Shown here in pieces: positions 22,346 through 33,465 of a stretch of 64,000 nt of DNA. The notes beneath the pieces are model-generated. The model was given only the letters and a program-made list of their open reading frames with translations, did not search any database and had not been told where the DNA came from. Numbering within the stretch: position 1 is the first letter of the stretch; every line of letters starts with the position of its first letter. The position numbers and the translations under genes were made by a program. Source of the stretch: Tenrec ecaudatus (lineage: Eukaryota > Chordata > Mammalia > Afrosoricida > Tenrecidae); assembly GCF_050624435.1 (NCBI RefSeq), contig NC_134537.1, positions 120,331,586 to 120,395,585 on the forward strand, in the 5' to 3' direction.

Positions 22346-23015
22346 TAACTTCTAAATATCATCTGCTATGTAGCTGGTGTTCTGAGCACAGCCTTTGTAG
22401 AGCTGTAGAGTTGGCAGGGCGAGAACCCGGGGGTGGGGGAGCAGCGCTGCTCTGTCCTGGGAGTCGTTCTAAGCTGGAACGGGCTCAATGACAAGCACTA
22501 CTTGGTACGCAAATGGTGAACATGGTGCGTAAGTATGAGTTGTATGGCATAACCATACCTTGGAAATTTTGTGGGTTTGGTTTCAGACCACGGCCAAAAA
22601 AAAAAAAAAGGGGAGTATCACAATTCAGGGAAAACCATTAAGCATTTGGTTTCCAAGTACATTAAAAAGCTATTTTTACCCTAATCTCGAGCTTACGGAA
22701 GGAACGTGGTGGGGCAGTGAGAAGTCTGGGAAACCGCCAGAAGCAGTCTGTCACTGAGACTAGACAGGAGTCGTGTCAGTGGCTGAGTGGGCACTCGATG
22801 AAGTGTGCTACAGCATTATGAAAAAGTCTGGACTATTGTGAGAATTACCAAGGCATGCAAAGAGGCACAACGGGAGCGTGTGCTCTTGGAGAAAACGGCC
22901 TCCAGAGATTTCTTGATGCCGGACAGTCCGTGTCAGTGAAGCCCAGGAAGGTGAGGCACAAATGAGGTACACCTGTTAAGGTGAGAAGACTCCAGATGCA
23001 AAATGGAAGGCTAGG
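22346..23015. other. Intergenic, nothing recognised
   Basis: No gene. The run of A at about 22594-22607 may be an old retroposon tail. Confidence 0.4.
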
Positions 23016-23047
23016 TCGTGCGTGTGTGTGCGTGTGTGTGTGTGCGT
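23016..23047. repeat. (GT)n microsatellite
   Basis: Interrupted GT/CGTG dinucleotide tract. Confidence 0.85.
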
Positions 23048-24468
23048 AACAATAAATAGAACAATGACAACATAGAACGATTAGGTAGACAAGCTTTATG
23101 GTAATATTCATATTATCACTGGAGTCCCTGTGATAATATAATTCCCTGACTTTAAAAAAAAAATAAAGCCAAAGTGAACCTTAGAGCTTTCCCTCTGGCA
23201 TCTTTATTCGTTATTCTACCATTTCCAAATTCCCACCATCTCCACCAACCCATTTGCTGTTATCCTACTTCCAACCACAGTCCTCCAGCAGAACATTGGT
23301 TCCCAGCTGCCCCTCCTCTGAGGACTGTGACACGCCTCTGGGGGAGCTGCAGCCTGCCGCGTGGTTCACACTGTCTCTGCGGCCTTCTACCATATCAGAA
23401 TCTGAACGTATTTTTATTTGGGATAAAACTAATCAAAATAAGAATTAAGTTTTGAAATGGATTAGGTGAATTAAAAGTGTAAATTTTGACCTCGAGCACT
23501 CTGGAAAGATTACTAGTGTGGGTACCCTTTCTTTGAGAATGGAAATACTACTTCATAGGATTTATAGTGCCTGCTGGACTCTCATCTTTGCTTCTGTTAC
23601 ATTAAAAAATTCTTAATTTGTTCTGACATATTGATTTGAGTCAAAACTATGGAGAAAGTCTAGTCTTCTATAGATATGTCATTGAAAAGGGAGGACCATT
23701 TTAATAGACCATTGTGGATATTTATTATATCTGAAAGTGTAGTCCTTTAAAGGTTATCTCTAACATGAAATGGAAAACCATGTCAGTAGCTTTTCTATGC
23801 CTTTTTTTTTTACATTATCTGTTGGTCTGTCTTGTGTTTTCAATTGGTCTTTTTCTCATGTATGATTTTGTAATATGATACTTCCATCATTAAGAGAATG
23901 TTACTTCTACTAAGTTGTGAGGCAGATCTTTTAGATACCAAAATAATTAACCATACGATATAAAACAGATCCCCTTCAGGAAGAGCACCATCAATCTCAT
24001 GAGAACCGTCTTCAACATGGGGACGCTGACAAGTCTGCAGTGGTGGGGACAAGTTTTCCAAAATACTTAGTTTGGACAGTTTAAATGTTTTCACTTGCAA
24101 AACATACTTAGTTATTTCTGTGAGGTGACAGGCTCACTTCATTCATTCCCCCACCCAACTTCATTCATTTGGAACATGTCTGCCAAAGATCTTGGTTAAT
24201 TTTAAAGTAAAAATCGTGCTCTACAGAAAATAACCCCAACCCAGCTACTCCGGCTCTTGTTAACCAATTATGTGGGTGCTTTTCCCTAAGGCAACCATTG
24301 TATGTGGTATGCAACAGAAGCGCTTTATGCATGCTTCCCATTTTTCAGACGGAACATTAAAATAATGTGTACTCGAGGGATGCAATTGAATAAGGTTGAC
24401 AGTTTTTACTGCTCCACCAAGGACATTGTTAAACAAAGCCAACTTTTGTTTTAGTAGATGATGTTTTT

Positions 24469-24469
<1 letters not shown>
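23048..24469. other. AT-rich intergenic sequence
   Basis: No recognised gene or clear repeat over 1.4 kb. Short frames at 23174-23455 and minus 23840-24100 lack protein signatures. Confidence 0.4.

Positions 24470-24507
<38 letters not shown>
24470..24507. repeat. (TG)n microsatellite
   Basis: Uninterrupted TG repeat directly abutting the 3' end of an antisense LTNR copy, as if grown from its poly(A)-side junction. Confidence 0.95.
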
Positions 24508-24510
<3 letters not shown>

Positions 24511-24842
24511 AAATCATTTTACTGGGGCTCATACAACTCTTACCAAAGCACATTTATACATTCGTTGGCCTCATCATTCTCAAAGTTCACTTTCCGCTTG
24601 GGTTCCTGGAATCAGCTCATTTTCCTTTTTCCCCTCTCCCACCCTCCCCACTCCCTGTCCCTCATGAACCCTTAATAATTTGTATATTATTATTTTATCT
24701 TAACTTACACTGCCCGGCATCTCTCTTCACCCATCTTTCTGTTGCCCATCCTCCGGAGAAAAGGTTATATGTAGATCCTTGTGATCAGTTCCCCCTTTCT
24801 ACAACCCCTTCCCTACCTGTATCACCACTCTCACCGATGATG
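24508..24842 (-). mobile_element. LTNR copy, 5' truncated
   Basis: Complement order: TTTTAAATCATTTTACTGGG, ACATTTATACATTCGTTGGC, a pyrimidine tract complementary to the G-rich tract (24620-24665), the ATAATTTGTATATTATTATT block, TCTCTTCACCCATCTTTCTG, ATATGTAGATCCTTGTGATC. The same order occurs at 40511, 52721 and, in sense, 42710. Confidence 0.8.
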
Positions 24843-25399
24843 TTGAGAAATATAATGACTTTAGTATTCTTTGGTTCCACTATCTTGCCTTGAGTGGTTT
24901 TAAAGTATCAGCTATTTCATTCACTATTGTTTTCCAACATACATGTACATATCAAAACTATGACAAAGGCAAAACACACCTTTGGAGTCGCCAGTCCCCT
25001 GTAAGATGGACTGCTATTGTAGTGATAATATAGTCATAACATTTGAACAAATCATGTGCCAGGGCGTTCACTGTTTTTTCTTCTTTTTAATGAAAATATA
25101 TACATAGCACAGCATACTCTGATTCATCAAATTCTACAGTTCAGTGGCACTGGGTACATTCTTTACATTGTATTATCATTCTGTCTCTATTTAAATTATT
25201 TTGCCCCTATAAATTTATACTCACTATTTCCTTAACTTCTCATCCATGCTTTAGACTTGATCTTATATAGATAATTTCTTTAAAAAGATCAGTGTTCAAG
25301 GTAAACATGTTTTACTAAATGAACTAAACTACTGTTTAACTGAAACAAAACTTCAAGTGAGTTTTTATTCAAGGCTTAAAGATTATCTCATGGCTAAAT
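24843..25399 (-). repeat. Possible L1 3' UTR antisense remnant
   Basis: 25085-25200 (ATACATAGCACAGCATACTC, CAAATTCTACAGTTCAGTGG, ACATTGTATTATCATTCTGT) reads like the complement of an L1 3' UTR, as at 28538. The rest is undefined AT-rich sequence. Confidence 0.4.
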
Positions 25400-25775
25400 C
25401 AGGTCATAACCTGAGGTTGTCTCACTGGGGATGTAGCTTTCTTTTAAGGAGGACCATGAGACCCTCTGCCTCTCACTCTGCCACGTTTGCCTTACTGTTG
25501 CTGGGACTCTGCTGGAGCCCTGCCATGTTTTCACCAACCTTGGATCCACATGCCTTTGCACCCACCAGCATGTGAGCTTCCTGCATTCTGCATCATTGCT
25601 TGTGGCTGCATAAGTCTGAAAGGGACTCGTGTACTAGTATTGGATTTTGGACTTGACTTGGAATGAGCTGGGATGCTTTTCTAATATATAATTACTTCTT
25701 GATATAAAGTTCTGTCGTGCACATAGATGAGTGTCACTAGATTGTTTCTTTAGTCAACCAAGCCAAATACACTAT
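25400..25775 (+). mobile_element. Partial LTR, same family as 26392
   Basis: Shares with the 26392-26821 LTR the order TTCTGCATCATTGCTTGTGG, TTGGACTTGACTTGG, CTTCTTGATATAAAGTTCTG, GTCACTAGATTGTTTCTTTA. The 5' part is missing or too diverged, and no target duplication was found. Confidence 0.5.
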
Positions 25776-26139
25776 CCTTGAAGAATGAGCAAGTACATTT
25801 TCATGATGAAAAAAACAAACAAAATATTCCTCAGAGCAACATTCCTGGCCATTTTCTCACCAATAAAGAAAGTATTAATACTTTCTTAATTAATTAACCA
25901 CTGTCTTAATATTTTTCCTTGGCATGCCTTTATGTATGGTAATTCAATGTCCTCTAAGAAAATATATCAAATATACACCTTTGAAATCTAAAAATACAGT
26001 CTTGGTAATCTTGTAAGCTGACCTCTCTGCCTTGAGTTTAACTGGTCTTGCAGACCCCTTTAGACTGGACTTTCCTTTTGAAGCTTCGTTAATGAGATTA
26101 AGACAATTATACGACTAAAGGAACTTGTCTTCAGTCTTC

Positions 26140-26990
26140 CACTAATCACAGAAACATGTTAAAATATATTTTGCTTGGAATAAACCTGGACATGTATAAA
26201 CTGGAACCATAGTAGCATTACTTTCCAATCTACCCTAGTTTTTACCTTGGAATTTCGTGTGTAAAATAATATGTGTCCTTTAGAAAGTACTTTATTTCAC
26301 TCTGCAAAATGTCTTCAAAGTTTCTAAATATCCCATTCATATCATTTTACTCTGTAGTTGAATAGCATTCTCTTATATGTATGTATCATGTTGTGGTAGT
26401 TACATAATTTCATGTCAACTTGATAGATAAAAGTGTAGGGGTGGAAACTAGCCTGTTGATCAGTTCACCGCCTTAAGGAGACTCCTTATGGGTGTGGCCT
26501 CCTCATAAGGAGGGCTCTGGGCACCTCCCGTCTCTCTCTTTCTGCCTTCACCTTCTGGCTTGCTTACCCGATGGCTGCCAGAGCCCTGGAGATGCATCCA
26601 CTGCTATTGCAGCTGCAAGGCTCTGCACCCACGAGCCTGCATTCCGCATCGTTGCATGTGGCTGCATGAAGAGGGGCTTATGGACTAATATTGGACTTAT
26701 GGTTTTGATCTGGATTTGGCTGGAATGTTTTCTTGATATACAATCCTTCTTGATATAAACCTCTTTCTTATATATATACGAGTGCCACTGGATTTGTTCC
26801 TCTGGTCAAGCCAGACTGACACATGTTTGTCTATCTATTCGTCTTTTGATGGCACCTAGGCTAGTTCTACTTTTTTGCTATTGTGAACAGTGAAGCAATG
26901 AATATATATGCCGGTCTGTTGAACTAGTTTAACTCCCGAGTGCAGAGAGCCAAAATGGAGTTGCTGGGTCATCTAGCAAGACTCAAAAGA
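26140..26990 (-). repeat. L1 ORF2-region fragment, antisense, split by solo LTR
   Basis: The flanks of the LTR join into one L1 antisense stretch: AGTTGAATAGCATTCTCTTA before it, and TCGTCTTTTGATGGCACCTA plus CTATTGTGAACAGTGAAGC after it. This matches the usual antisense L1 phrase order (ATGGCTGAATAATATTCC..., GATGGGCACTTGGG, GGCTATTGTGAATAGTGC). Confidence 0.6.
26392..26821 (+). mobile_element. Solo LTR, ERVL/MLT2-like family, with perfect TSD
   Basis: 430 bp, starting TGTGGTAGTTACATAATTTC and ending CCAGACTGACA. CATGT occurs on both sides (26387-26391 and 26822-26826), a perfect 5-bp duplication as expected for ERVL integration. It contains TTGATATAAACCTCTTTCTT as a TATA-like segment near 26749. 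No internal retroviral genes remain. Confidence 0.8.
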
Positions 26991-27029
26991 AGAGAGTTGC
27001 AAATATCCATAACATATCAGAAAGACCAT

Positions 27030-28530
27030 TTTATATAGTTATTATCAATGGACACACCAATCTCTAATAACACAGATGAAGAAACTGAAGATTTTAAATA
27101 AAAATCCTATCCTATAATTACTAATTATTGGAATGTGAAAGTTAGAAACAAAGAAGTATCAATCAGCTGGAAAACAAGGCCTTAGGGAGAGAAACAAGGC
27201 CTTAGTGGGAGGCCTTAGTGCCAGGAATTTAGAAATTTCAGGATAGAATTTTGTAAGACCAAACTCATTCACTGCAAATGCCCCTTTCAACAATATTAAG
27301 GTAGAATATACAAGTATGCACAACCCTCACAGGAAAGAATGCACAGCAATCAAATTAATCATGTCTAAATAAAGAGAGGCCAGCGAAGCTCAATATCATC
27401 AGTTAGAACCAGGTCAGACCTCTCTTCAGAATAGACCATTACTTGTGCAGATCAATGTTCAAGTCAAAGCTTGAAAATTAAGGCAAATCCATTAGAGCCA
27501 AAATACAACCTTGAGTTGTATTTGAAGACCATATCATGAACAAATGTAGACCCACAGGAGACTAACGACTAAAAGTCAGATGAGTTATGGAATGACGTCG
27601 AAGACATCATACATGAAGAAAGCAAAAGGTCATTAAAAATACAGGAAATAAAGAAGAGGCCAAAATGGAACTCAGAAGACACTCTGCAACTGACTCTGGA
27701 GTGAAGAGTAGATGCGGAGAACGGAAGGAACAATGAGGTAAAATAGCTGAACAGAGGATGTTCAAAGGCAGCTCCAGACGACGAAGGAACAGATTACAAT
27801 GAAATATGCAAATACTCGGAGTTACAAAACCAAGAGATGAATATATTCTCAGCTGAAAGTACTTCTCAAGCTGAAAGAACTAAAGGGGAAAAAAATTCAA
27901 GCCTTTCGGGGGAACCGATTACAAGGATCCACATGTGACCTCCTCCCTGGGAGACGGACGGCAGAGAAGGGGGGGGAAGGAAGACTCCGGATAGGGCAAG
28001 ATATGACAAAATAACAATCTGTGGATTATCAAGGGCTCATGAGGGAGGTGGGAGTGGGAAGGGAGGGGAAAAAAAGAGGACCTGATGCAAAGGGCTTAAG
28101 TGGAGAGCAAATGCTTTGAAAATGATTAGGGCAAAGAATGTACGGATGTGCTTTATACAATTGATATATGTATATGTATGGATTGTGATAAGAGTTGTAA
28201 GGTGTGTCCATATATGTATATGTATGGATTGTGATAAGAGCCCCTAATAAAATGTAAAAAAATAAATGTTTTGAATGATGATGGCAACATATGTACAGAT
28301 GTAACTGACACAATAGATGGATGTATGGATTGTGATAAGAGATGTAAGCGCCCCCAATAAAGTGATTTAGAAAAAAAAAATCAAGCCTTTCATTGTAATA
28401 CAGAAAGGTTCTAGGGGGAAAATATTGAAAAACACAGGAAATAATCAAAGAAGATGTAAGGACTCTCACTATACAAAAACTAATTGATCGATATTTTATT
28501 TCAGGAGGCAGTCAATAAACAATATTGTAT
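27030..28530 (+). pseudogene. RTE LINE coding fragment split by LTNR insertion
   Basis: Matches the endonuclease-to-linker part of an RTE LINE by phrase order: TAATTATTGGAATGTGAAAG, CAATCAGCTGGAAAACAAGG, AAGCTCAATATCATCAGTTA, GTCGAAGACATCATACATGA, GAAAGCAAAAGGTCATTAAA, TCAAGCTGAAAGAACTAAAG. It resumes after the insertion with TTGTAATACAGAAAGGTTCT and AATCAAAGAAGATGTAAGGA. Frames are broken by many indels. The insertion occupies 27908-28380. Confidence 0.8.
27908..28380 (+). mobile_element. LTNR copy, 5' truncated, with doubled tail
   Basis: Begins in the GGAACCGATTACAAGGATCC segment, then the G-rich purine tract (28040-28080) and the tail. TCAAGCCTTTC (27897-27907 and 28381-28391) is an 11-bp perfect target duplication in the RTE host. 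The tail occurs twice: one ends CCCTAATAAAATGTAAAAAA near 28260, and a second unit (GATGATGGCAACATATGTAC...CCCCCAATAAAGTGATTTAG) follows to 28370. A further short duplication (28166-28245) lies in the first tail. Confidence 0.85.
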
Positions 28531-28537
28531 ATATATA

Positions 28538-29330
28538 TATATTTTTAAATACTTTGACCCTTTTATTAGCATTTCATCCACAGAGTATACAACTCAATAA
28601 TTCAATCATATCACGAAAAGTTGTACAATTGTCATTTTATTCAATTCTAGAACATTTTCTTCTTCCTTGCAATTGTTGGCATTCATGTAATTATTTTTCT
28701 AATTGTGGCAAAAATATACACAACAGAACATTCTCCAATTCCACAACTTCTACTTATATAATTCAGTATCATTGATTATACTCTTCATGTTGTGCAACCA
28801 TTATTGATAACCTTTCCCAAGTTATTCTACCACCATTGACATGAACTCAGTGCCTCTACACGACAACTCTTTCCCCTTTACCGATGGCAACCATTGGTCG
28901 AGTTTGTTTTCTCCCCTTCCCCCCTTGTGGTTTTCTTAATATAGTATTCCCATATCATATACTTCCATGGTTAAATTGCTCTTAAAAATGAGTTGTACAA
29001 TCACAATCAGTTCTAGCACTCCCTCCCCCATCCTGCATTCACTGTTTGCTCCCCAGATCCACGTACCCTCCCTCATTCACACCTCCCACCGCCACGTCCC
29101 CTATAGACCATCACATCAGTTATTATCTCTATGCAGCTACTCCGTCTGCGATTAGCCAACAGAAACAATAAAAAACAAAAACTAAAAAAAATGTTAAGGA
29201 TAAAAATAATATTAAGATAAAAATACAAATAATAAGTAAGAAATAAAAGACCACCATCAATATTTTAAAAGCCAGTGAAGAAATTTTTGCAATAAAACTA
29301 GCAAGAAATACTTGAACCAAGAACATATTC
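28538..29330 (-). repeat. L1 3' region, antisense
   Basis: ACTCAATAATTCAATCATAT, AAAGTTGTACAATTGTCATT, GTTGTGCAACCATTATTGAT and ACCGATGGCAACCATTGGTC are complements of an L1 3' UTR. The A-rich 29150-29270 part is typical of the L1 3' UTR complement. The same sequence in sense occurs at 1-379. Confidence 0.6.
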
Positions 29331-29591
29331 AGGTTGGGTCAAAAGGGAGGTCAACTGACTTATAAGTATCAAGTCCAATCCAGCATAATCAAGTATATAA
29401 TGTTCTATTGATACATAATACAGATCTTTATCGATATTATATATCAGGTGGAAAATTGATTTACTGAAGGGCAGTTTAAGCCACAGTAAAGGCATTGGCA
29501 AAAAACGAATTCACTCCAGGATACTATGTGAGATGTTCCAGCAAAAGAATACAATGCTTGAAGTGCTCATTCATTTCTCCTAAGAAATGTG
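29331..29591. other. Intergenic, nothing recognised
   Basis: AT-rich spacer between L1 and RTE antisense fragments. Confidence 0.4.
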
Positions 29592-29850
29592 TTGTTGCTA
29601 GGTGCCATTGCAACTTCACGTTCAACAGAATGAAACCCTGCCTGGGGCGGCACCGTCCTCACAATTGTTCCTGTGCGTGTGCCCATTGCTGCAGCCACCG
29701 CTGTCAGTCCATCTCGTTGAGGGTCTTCCCCTCTTCTGCTGCCCCTGCACTTTACCAAACCTGATGTCCTTCTCCAGGGACTGGTTTCTCCTGACAGCAA
29801 TGTCTCATCATCCTTGTCTAGAGAGTACTCTATAAAACTAGGAACACGAA
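29592..29850 (-). pseudogene. RTE LINE 3' end, antisense
   Basis: TTGTTGCTAGGTGCCATTGC (complement of the GGCACCTAACAACAAC terminus), ACCGTCCTCACAATTGTTCC, CATTGCTGCAGCCACCGCTG, ATCTCGTTGAGGGTCTTCCC and ATGTCCTTCTCCAGGGACTG. The overlapping frames at 29495-29869 are products of this element. Confidence 0.85.
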
Positions 29851-30582
29851 TTTCTTCTTGGCTAACCAACTAGAATTGATCTGCATTTGTCTTCATTCCT
29901 TCCTGCCCCCACCCCCCACCCCAGAAAAAGGAACTTCAATGCCATGTGAATTACTGAGGGTTATTTGTATTGCATAAGTAAACTTTTTGCTGAAGATGGG
30001 TCAGCAGGGAGTGGAGCAGCAGCAGGACAAGGAGGCAGTGAAATGTGTCGTGTCTCAGAAGGCAGGCTCTGGTGGAGGGAGATCAGGGTGAGCTGAACTG
30101 GCTCTCCTGTCCTGGAAAAATGAAACTGACTGGAAACATAGCAAAAATTGGGGAGACGTTTTGGATATGAGAACCAACTTTCAGAGTAGAGGGGTTTGGT
30201 TTTGTTTAAGCTTTATTATTTTGAATTTCTCATTATAAAAGTAATGCATATTGAACCTAGAGGGGTGGCAAGTAGACTAAGGGGTTTGTGGGTAGGGGAG
30301 CACAGTGGTGGAGGTGGGGTGAAAGGGAGACGATGTCAAGGAGTCCATGTAGAACAAGAATGTTTGGAAACTGATTGTGGTAGCAATTGTACATTCTACT
30401 TGATGTAACAGAAATTTGGAATGATATAAAAGATGTATTAAAGCCCAACTACTACTAATAAAATATATAGTTATAAAAAACAAAGGACAAGGAACTGCTA
30501 GAAAGTCAACAGGATTCAGAAGTATACATAGAATGCAGGATCTCACTGCTGAAGTCCTTCACACTACCTTAGCTGAAAATGA
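29851..30582. other. Intergenic, nothing recognised
   Basis: No gene. A purine-rich stretch (30260-30345, GTGGTGGAGGTGGGGTGAAA) resembles an L1 3' UTR tract but has no recognisable tail. Poly(C) at about 29907-29924. Confidence 0.35.
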
Positions 30583-30787
30583 ATGCCAGACAGATGCTTA
30601 CTTGTTTTTTTCTATTGCCTCTGTAAAGGCATTTCTTTGAATCGTAACAAATTATGGATGGCATTACAAAGAGTGAGATTTCCAGAACAATTAAGTGCTT
30701 GTAAGGGACCTGCACATAGGCCAAGTGTCAGTTCCTTGAACAGAACCAGAAGCTACTGCGTAGTTTAAATCAAGAAAGGCCTATGGC

Positions 30788-30968
30788 AGGGTTTACTCTT
30801 GAGTGGCTAACTGCAAGGTTGTCAGGTGGTTTACCAGGTGCTCCGAAGGAGCAAGATGAGTCTTCCTTTGTCTGTAGAGATTTACGGCATCGGAAATTCT
30901 CAGGGGCAGTTCTACTCTGTCCTCAGGGTCACTCTGAGTCTGAGTGTACTCGATGGTGGTGAGTTTTT
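30788..30968 (+). repeat. AfroSINE inside RTE copy
   Basis: TGAGTGGCTAACTGCAAGGT, GGGGCAGTTCTACTCTGTCC and GAGTGTACTCGATGGTGGTG tail. Confidence 0.7.
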
Positions 30969-31239
30969 GTTTGTTTTTAAATTTTCATCATATGGGTCTG
31001 TGGGACAAATTCTCTACGCTCATATATATTTAAGGAGCCTGGGAGACGGAGCCGCTCGTAGAAGGAGGCCTTCACTTTTGTGAGTTGGAGATGAATCGCA
31101 GTCGCATTCTCCTGACTAAAGTTATTCCCCACAAGGTCGGTCCCCAGTAATCACGCTAATTTTAAGATGCTTTCTGCAAGTACATGGCTGACAGTGAGTT
31201 GCTTGAAGGTTTTCTGCCTGGAGGCTGTGTGCCACTGAG

Positions 31240-31662
31240 AATGGTCAGGCCGCCCCGCCCTGCAGGCAGCCAGGTCGCTGCAGATGCAGACTGTGGATTG
31301 CTCCCCAGGAGAGCTCCGGACACGTGCGGTCAGCCCAGCTCAGCCCAAGGTTAAGCTGCCATCCAACTGTAGAACCCGCCCATCTTGCCATGTACCGTCC
31401 TGTGTGTGTGTATGTCCCTCACACGCCCTCTTCCTGTTGCCTGTATGACTCCAACAGATCCCCTCCCTGTTATGTATGTGTATGACGTGCTTGCAAGCTG
31501 AGATTATAAGAGCCTGTGAAAGAATACATTTTCTCTCTCTCTTGATCCTGCCATCAGAAGAGGTGAGACCTTGCATGTCTTGTATGATGTTTCTTTAATT
31601 TACCCTTCAATTGTACAACCGCCCCTTAGGAACTATTAGATTGTGGAGGCTGGTCCCCCACA
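31240..31662 (+). mobile_element. Probable solo LTR of an ERV1-like element
   Basis: Contains GAGATTATAAGAGCCTGTGA (TATA-like TATAAGA) followed by AAGAATACATTTTCTCTCTC and a U5-like end closing GGCTGGTCCCCCACA. The RTE host resumes immediately after, so the right border is firm. The left border is uncertain: everything between the AfroSINE (30968) and about 31240 may also belong to the insertion. No retroviral coding sequence is present. Confidence 0.5.
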
Positions 31663-32429
31663 CTTATTCAATTTGAATGGTGAGCAAATAATGGAGAGTC
31701 AATTATATGATTAAGAACGAGGAGGCATTAGGATTGCAGGAAGACACATTAAGAAGGGTGATATGCCGATGACATCACCCTGCTTCCTAAAAGTGACTAG
31801 GGCTCAAAAGCACACACAGCGCAACATAAAGAAAACAAACATCCCCGCGGCGAGAATCCACGGGAGCAGCAATCAAGAAATGAAGCAACACATTGCATTG
31901 GAAAAGTCTGCTGAAGAAGACTTTTTTGAAAAGATTTAAAAGGAAGACATCACTTCAAAGAGCAAGGTGCACTTCATCCAAGCCACTGATTTTCAAATGC
32001 CTTGTACAGATGCAAAACCTGAACAATGAATAAGGAAGACTAGAGAAGAATTAATCCATTTTTATTATGGTGTTGGCTGAGAATATTAAATATTCCATGG
32101 ACTTTCAGAAGAACAAAAGATCCATTCTTAGAAGAAATATAGTCAGAACACTCCTTAGCAGGCAAAGCGAGACTTTGTCTCAGGTATTTTAGACATAAAG
32201 AAGGACTAACCCTTAGAAAAGGACATCATGCTTGGTAAAGTAGACAGTAGCAACAACGAGGGACACCTTCAATAAGATACGTTGACATAGTGGTCGTAAC
32301 AATAGACTCAAACATGCCAGCAATTGTGGGGGTGCAGGATCAGGTAGAGAGTCATCGGTTGCACGAAGCGTTACTATGGGTTGGAATAGACTCAACACCA
32401 CTTAGCCACACAACAAAACTATATTTTTA

Positions 32430-32640
32430 GGTTGGCTTCTTGAAGTGAACATTTTTTGACTCAGAAGAATGGCTAGGTGGCTTACTTCCAAAAATCAACC
32501 AATGAAAACTCTAGAAAGCACAATGGTCTGATTCTCCCCCCATCGTGGGGATGGCATAGGACCAGGCAGTGTTCCGTTCAGTGGTGCTTAGGGACACCAT
32601 GAGTCTGGGAACAACTCAGTAGTGGCTAACAACAACAGCA
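32430..32640 (+). repeat. RTE-tailed SINE, older long type (3' part)
   Basis: AAATCAACCAATGAAAACTC, CATCGTGGGGATGGCATAGG, ACCAGGCAGTGTTCCGTTCA and AGTAGTGGCTAACAACAACA. It shares its last section with the RTE 3' end and its front with the copy at 33140. Confidence 0.6.
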
Positions 32641-33139
32641 TCTAATGCTTTGAGAAACCTTTTAGAGGAATTTAATATTCTAGAAAACCGTTTGAAATTC
32701 TCTTTTAAAACTAATCGTATATGACAACATTTGTTCCAAAGACATAACAAAAATATTTATAGTGGCACTATTCATAATTGACAAACTGGAAACTTTCTAG
32801 AAACGAATAATTGTAAACAGCGATTAAAAGTTACTAAGAGTGGCTATCTTTTGGAAGAAGGTAGATAATGTCTAAAAAAGTGGAAGAGTGAGGTTTCTGC
32901 AGTGCAAAAACATTAGGTTTCTTGATCTGGGTATGGGTTACATGAGTGCTTTAATTTTTTAAAAAATCATTGAGTTGCACATTTAAATTTTACACCTTTG
33001 CCTATTTCTAACACTCAATATATTGAGATTTTACTTTACAAATACAGAATCTGATGAATGACTGGTCTTATACTAGTTTTGAAACTGCTCATCTTATTGA
33101 TATATAGCCCACAGTTTATTCATTCAATATATATATAGT
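32641..33139. other. AT-rich intergenic sequence
   Basis: No gene recognised. 32740-33010 (CATTCATAATTGACAAACTG, GGTTACATGAGTGCTTTAAT, TTGAGTTGCACATTTAAATT) resembles an old mammalian L1 3' UTR. Confidence 0.4.
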
Positions 33140-33465
33140 GTGTACCTGGGGGCAGTGTGACTCAATAACAGAATGATCATTTTCCATGAGAGAACTGGGT
33201 TTGATTGTTAGCTAATGTATTTCATGTGCAAACACCAACCTGTCTTTCAGTGGAGACTTCATGGTTGCCATGATAGTAAGATGGCTAGAGTATGATGGAC
33301 TAAGTAGAAAGACCTTCCGAAAATCAACCAATGGAAGCTCTCTGGAACACATTGGTCTGATTTGCAACCAATCAAAGACTGGCATAAGAATGGATAGCTA
33401 TTTATTCTATAATGCTTGAGGTTGCCCTGAGTCCAAGGGCAACTCGATGGCAACTAAGAATGGTG
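33140..33465 (+). repeat. RTE-tailed SINE, older long type
   Basis: A ~320-bp SINE with head GCAGTGTGACTCAATAACAG, middle ACCTGTCTTTCAGTGGAGAC, then GAAAATCAACCAATGGAAGC and TGAGTCCAAGGGCAACTCGA. It is longer than the common AfroSINE and shares the tail logic. Confidence 0.6.

Larger units (their letters stand above)
30583..32412 (+). pseudogene. RTE LINE fragment in two pieces
   Basis: 30583-30787 carries TCGTAACAAATTATGGATGG and AGATTTCCAGAACAATTAAG, with a readable trace NKLWMALQRVRFPEQL that corresponds to the RTE domain before YADD. 31664-32412 resumes exactly where the first stopped (TTATTCAATTTGAATGGTGA) and runs to ACCACTTAGCCACACAACAA, the 3' terminus. The gap holds an AfroSINE and an LTR. 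Frames are broken. Confidence 0.8.

Noticed and set aside
28029-28469. 146-codon minus-strand open frame
   Set aside because: Antisense to the doubled LTNR tail; translation is low-complexity (YISYHNPYIH repeats) reflecting the repeated tail.
29495-29869. Overlapping open frames on both strands
   Set aside because: They fall in the antisense RTE 3' end. The cysteine-rich translation is accidental.
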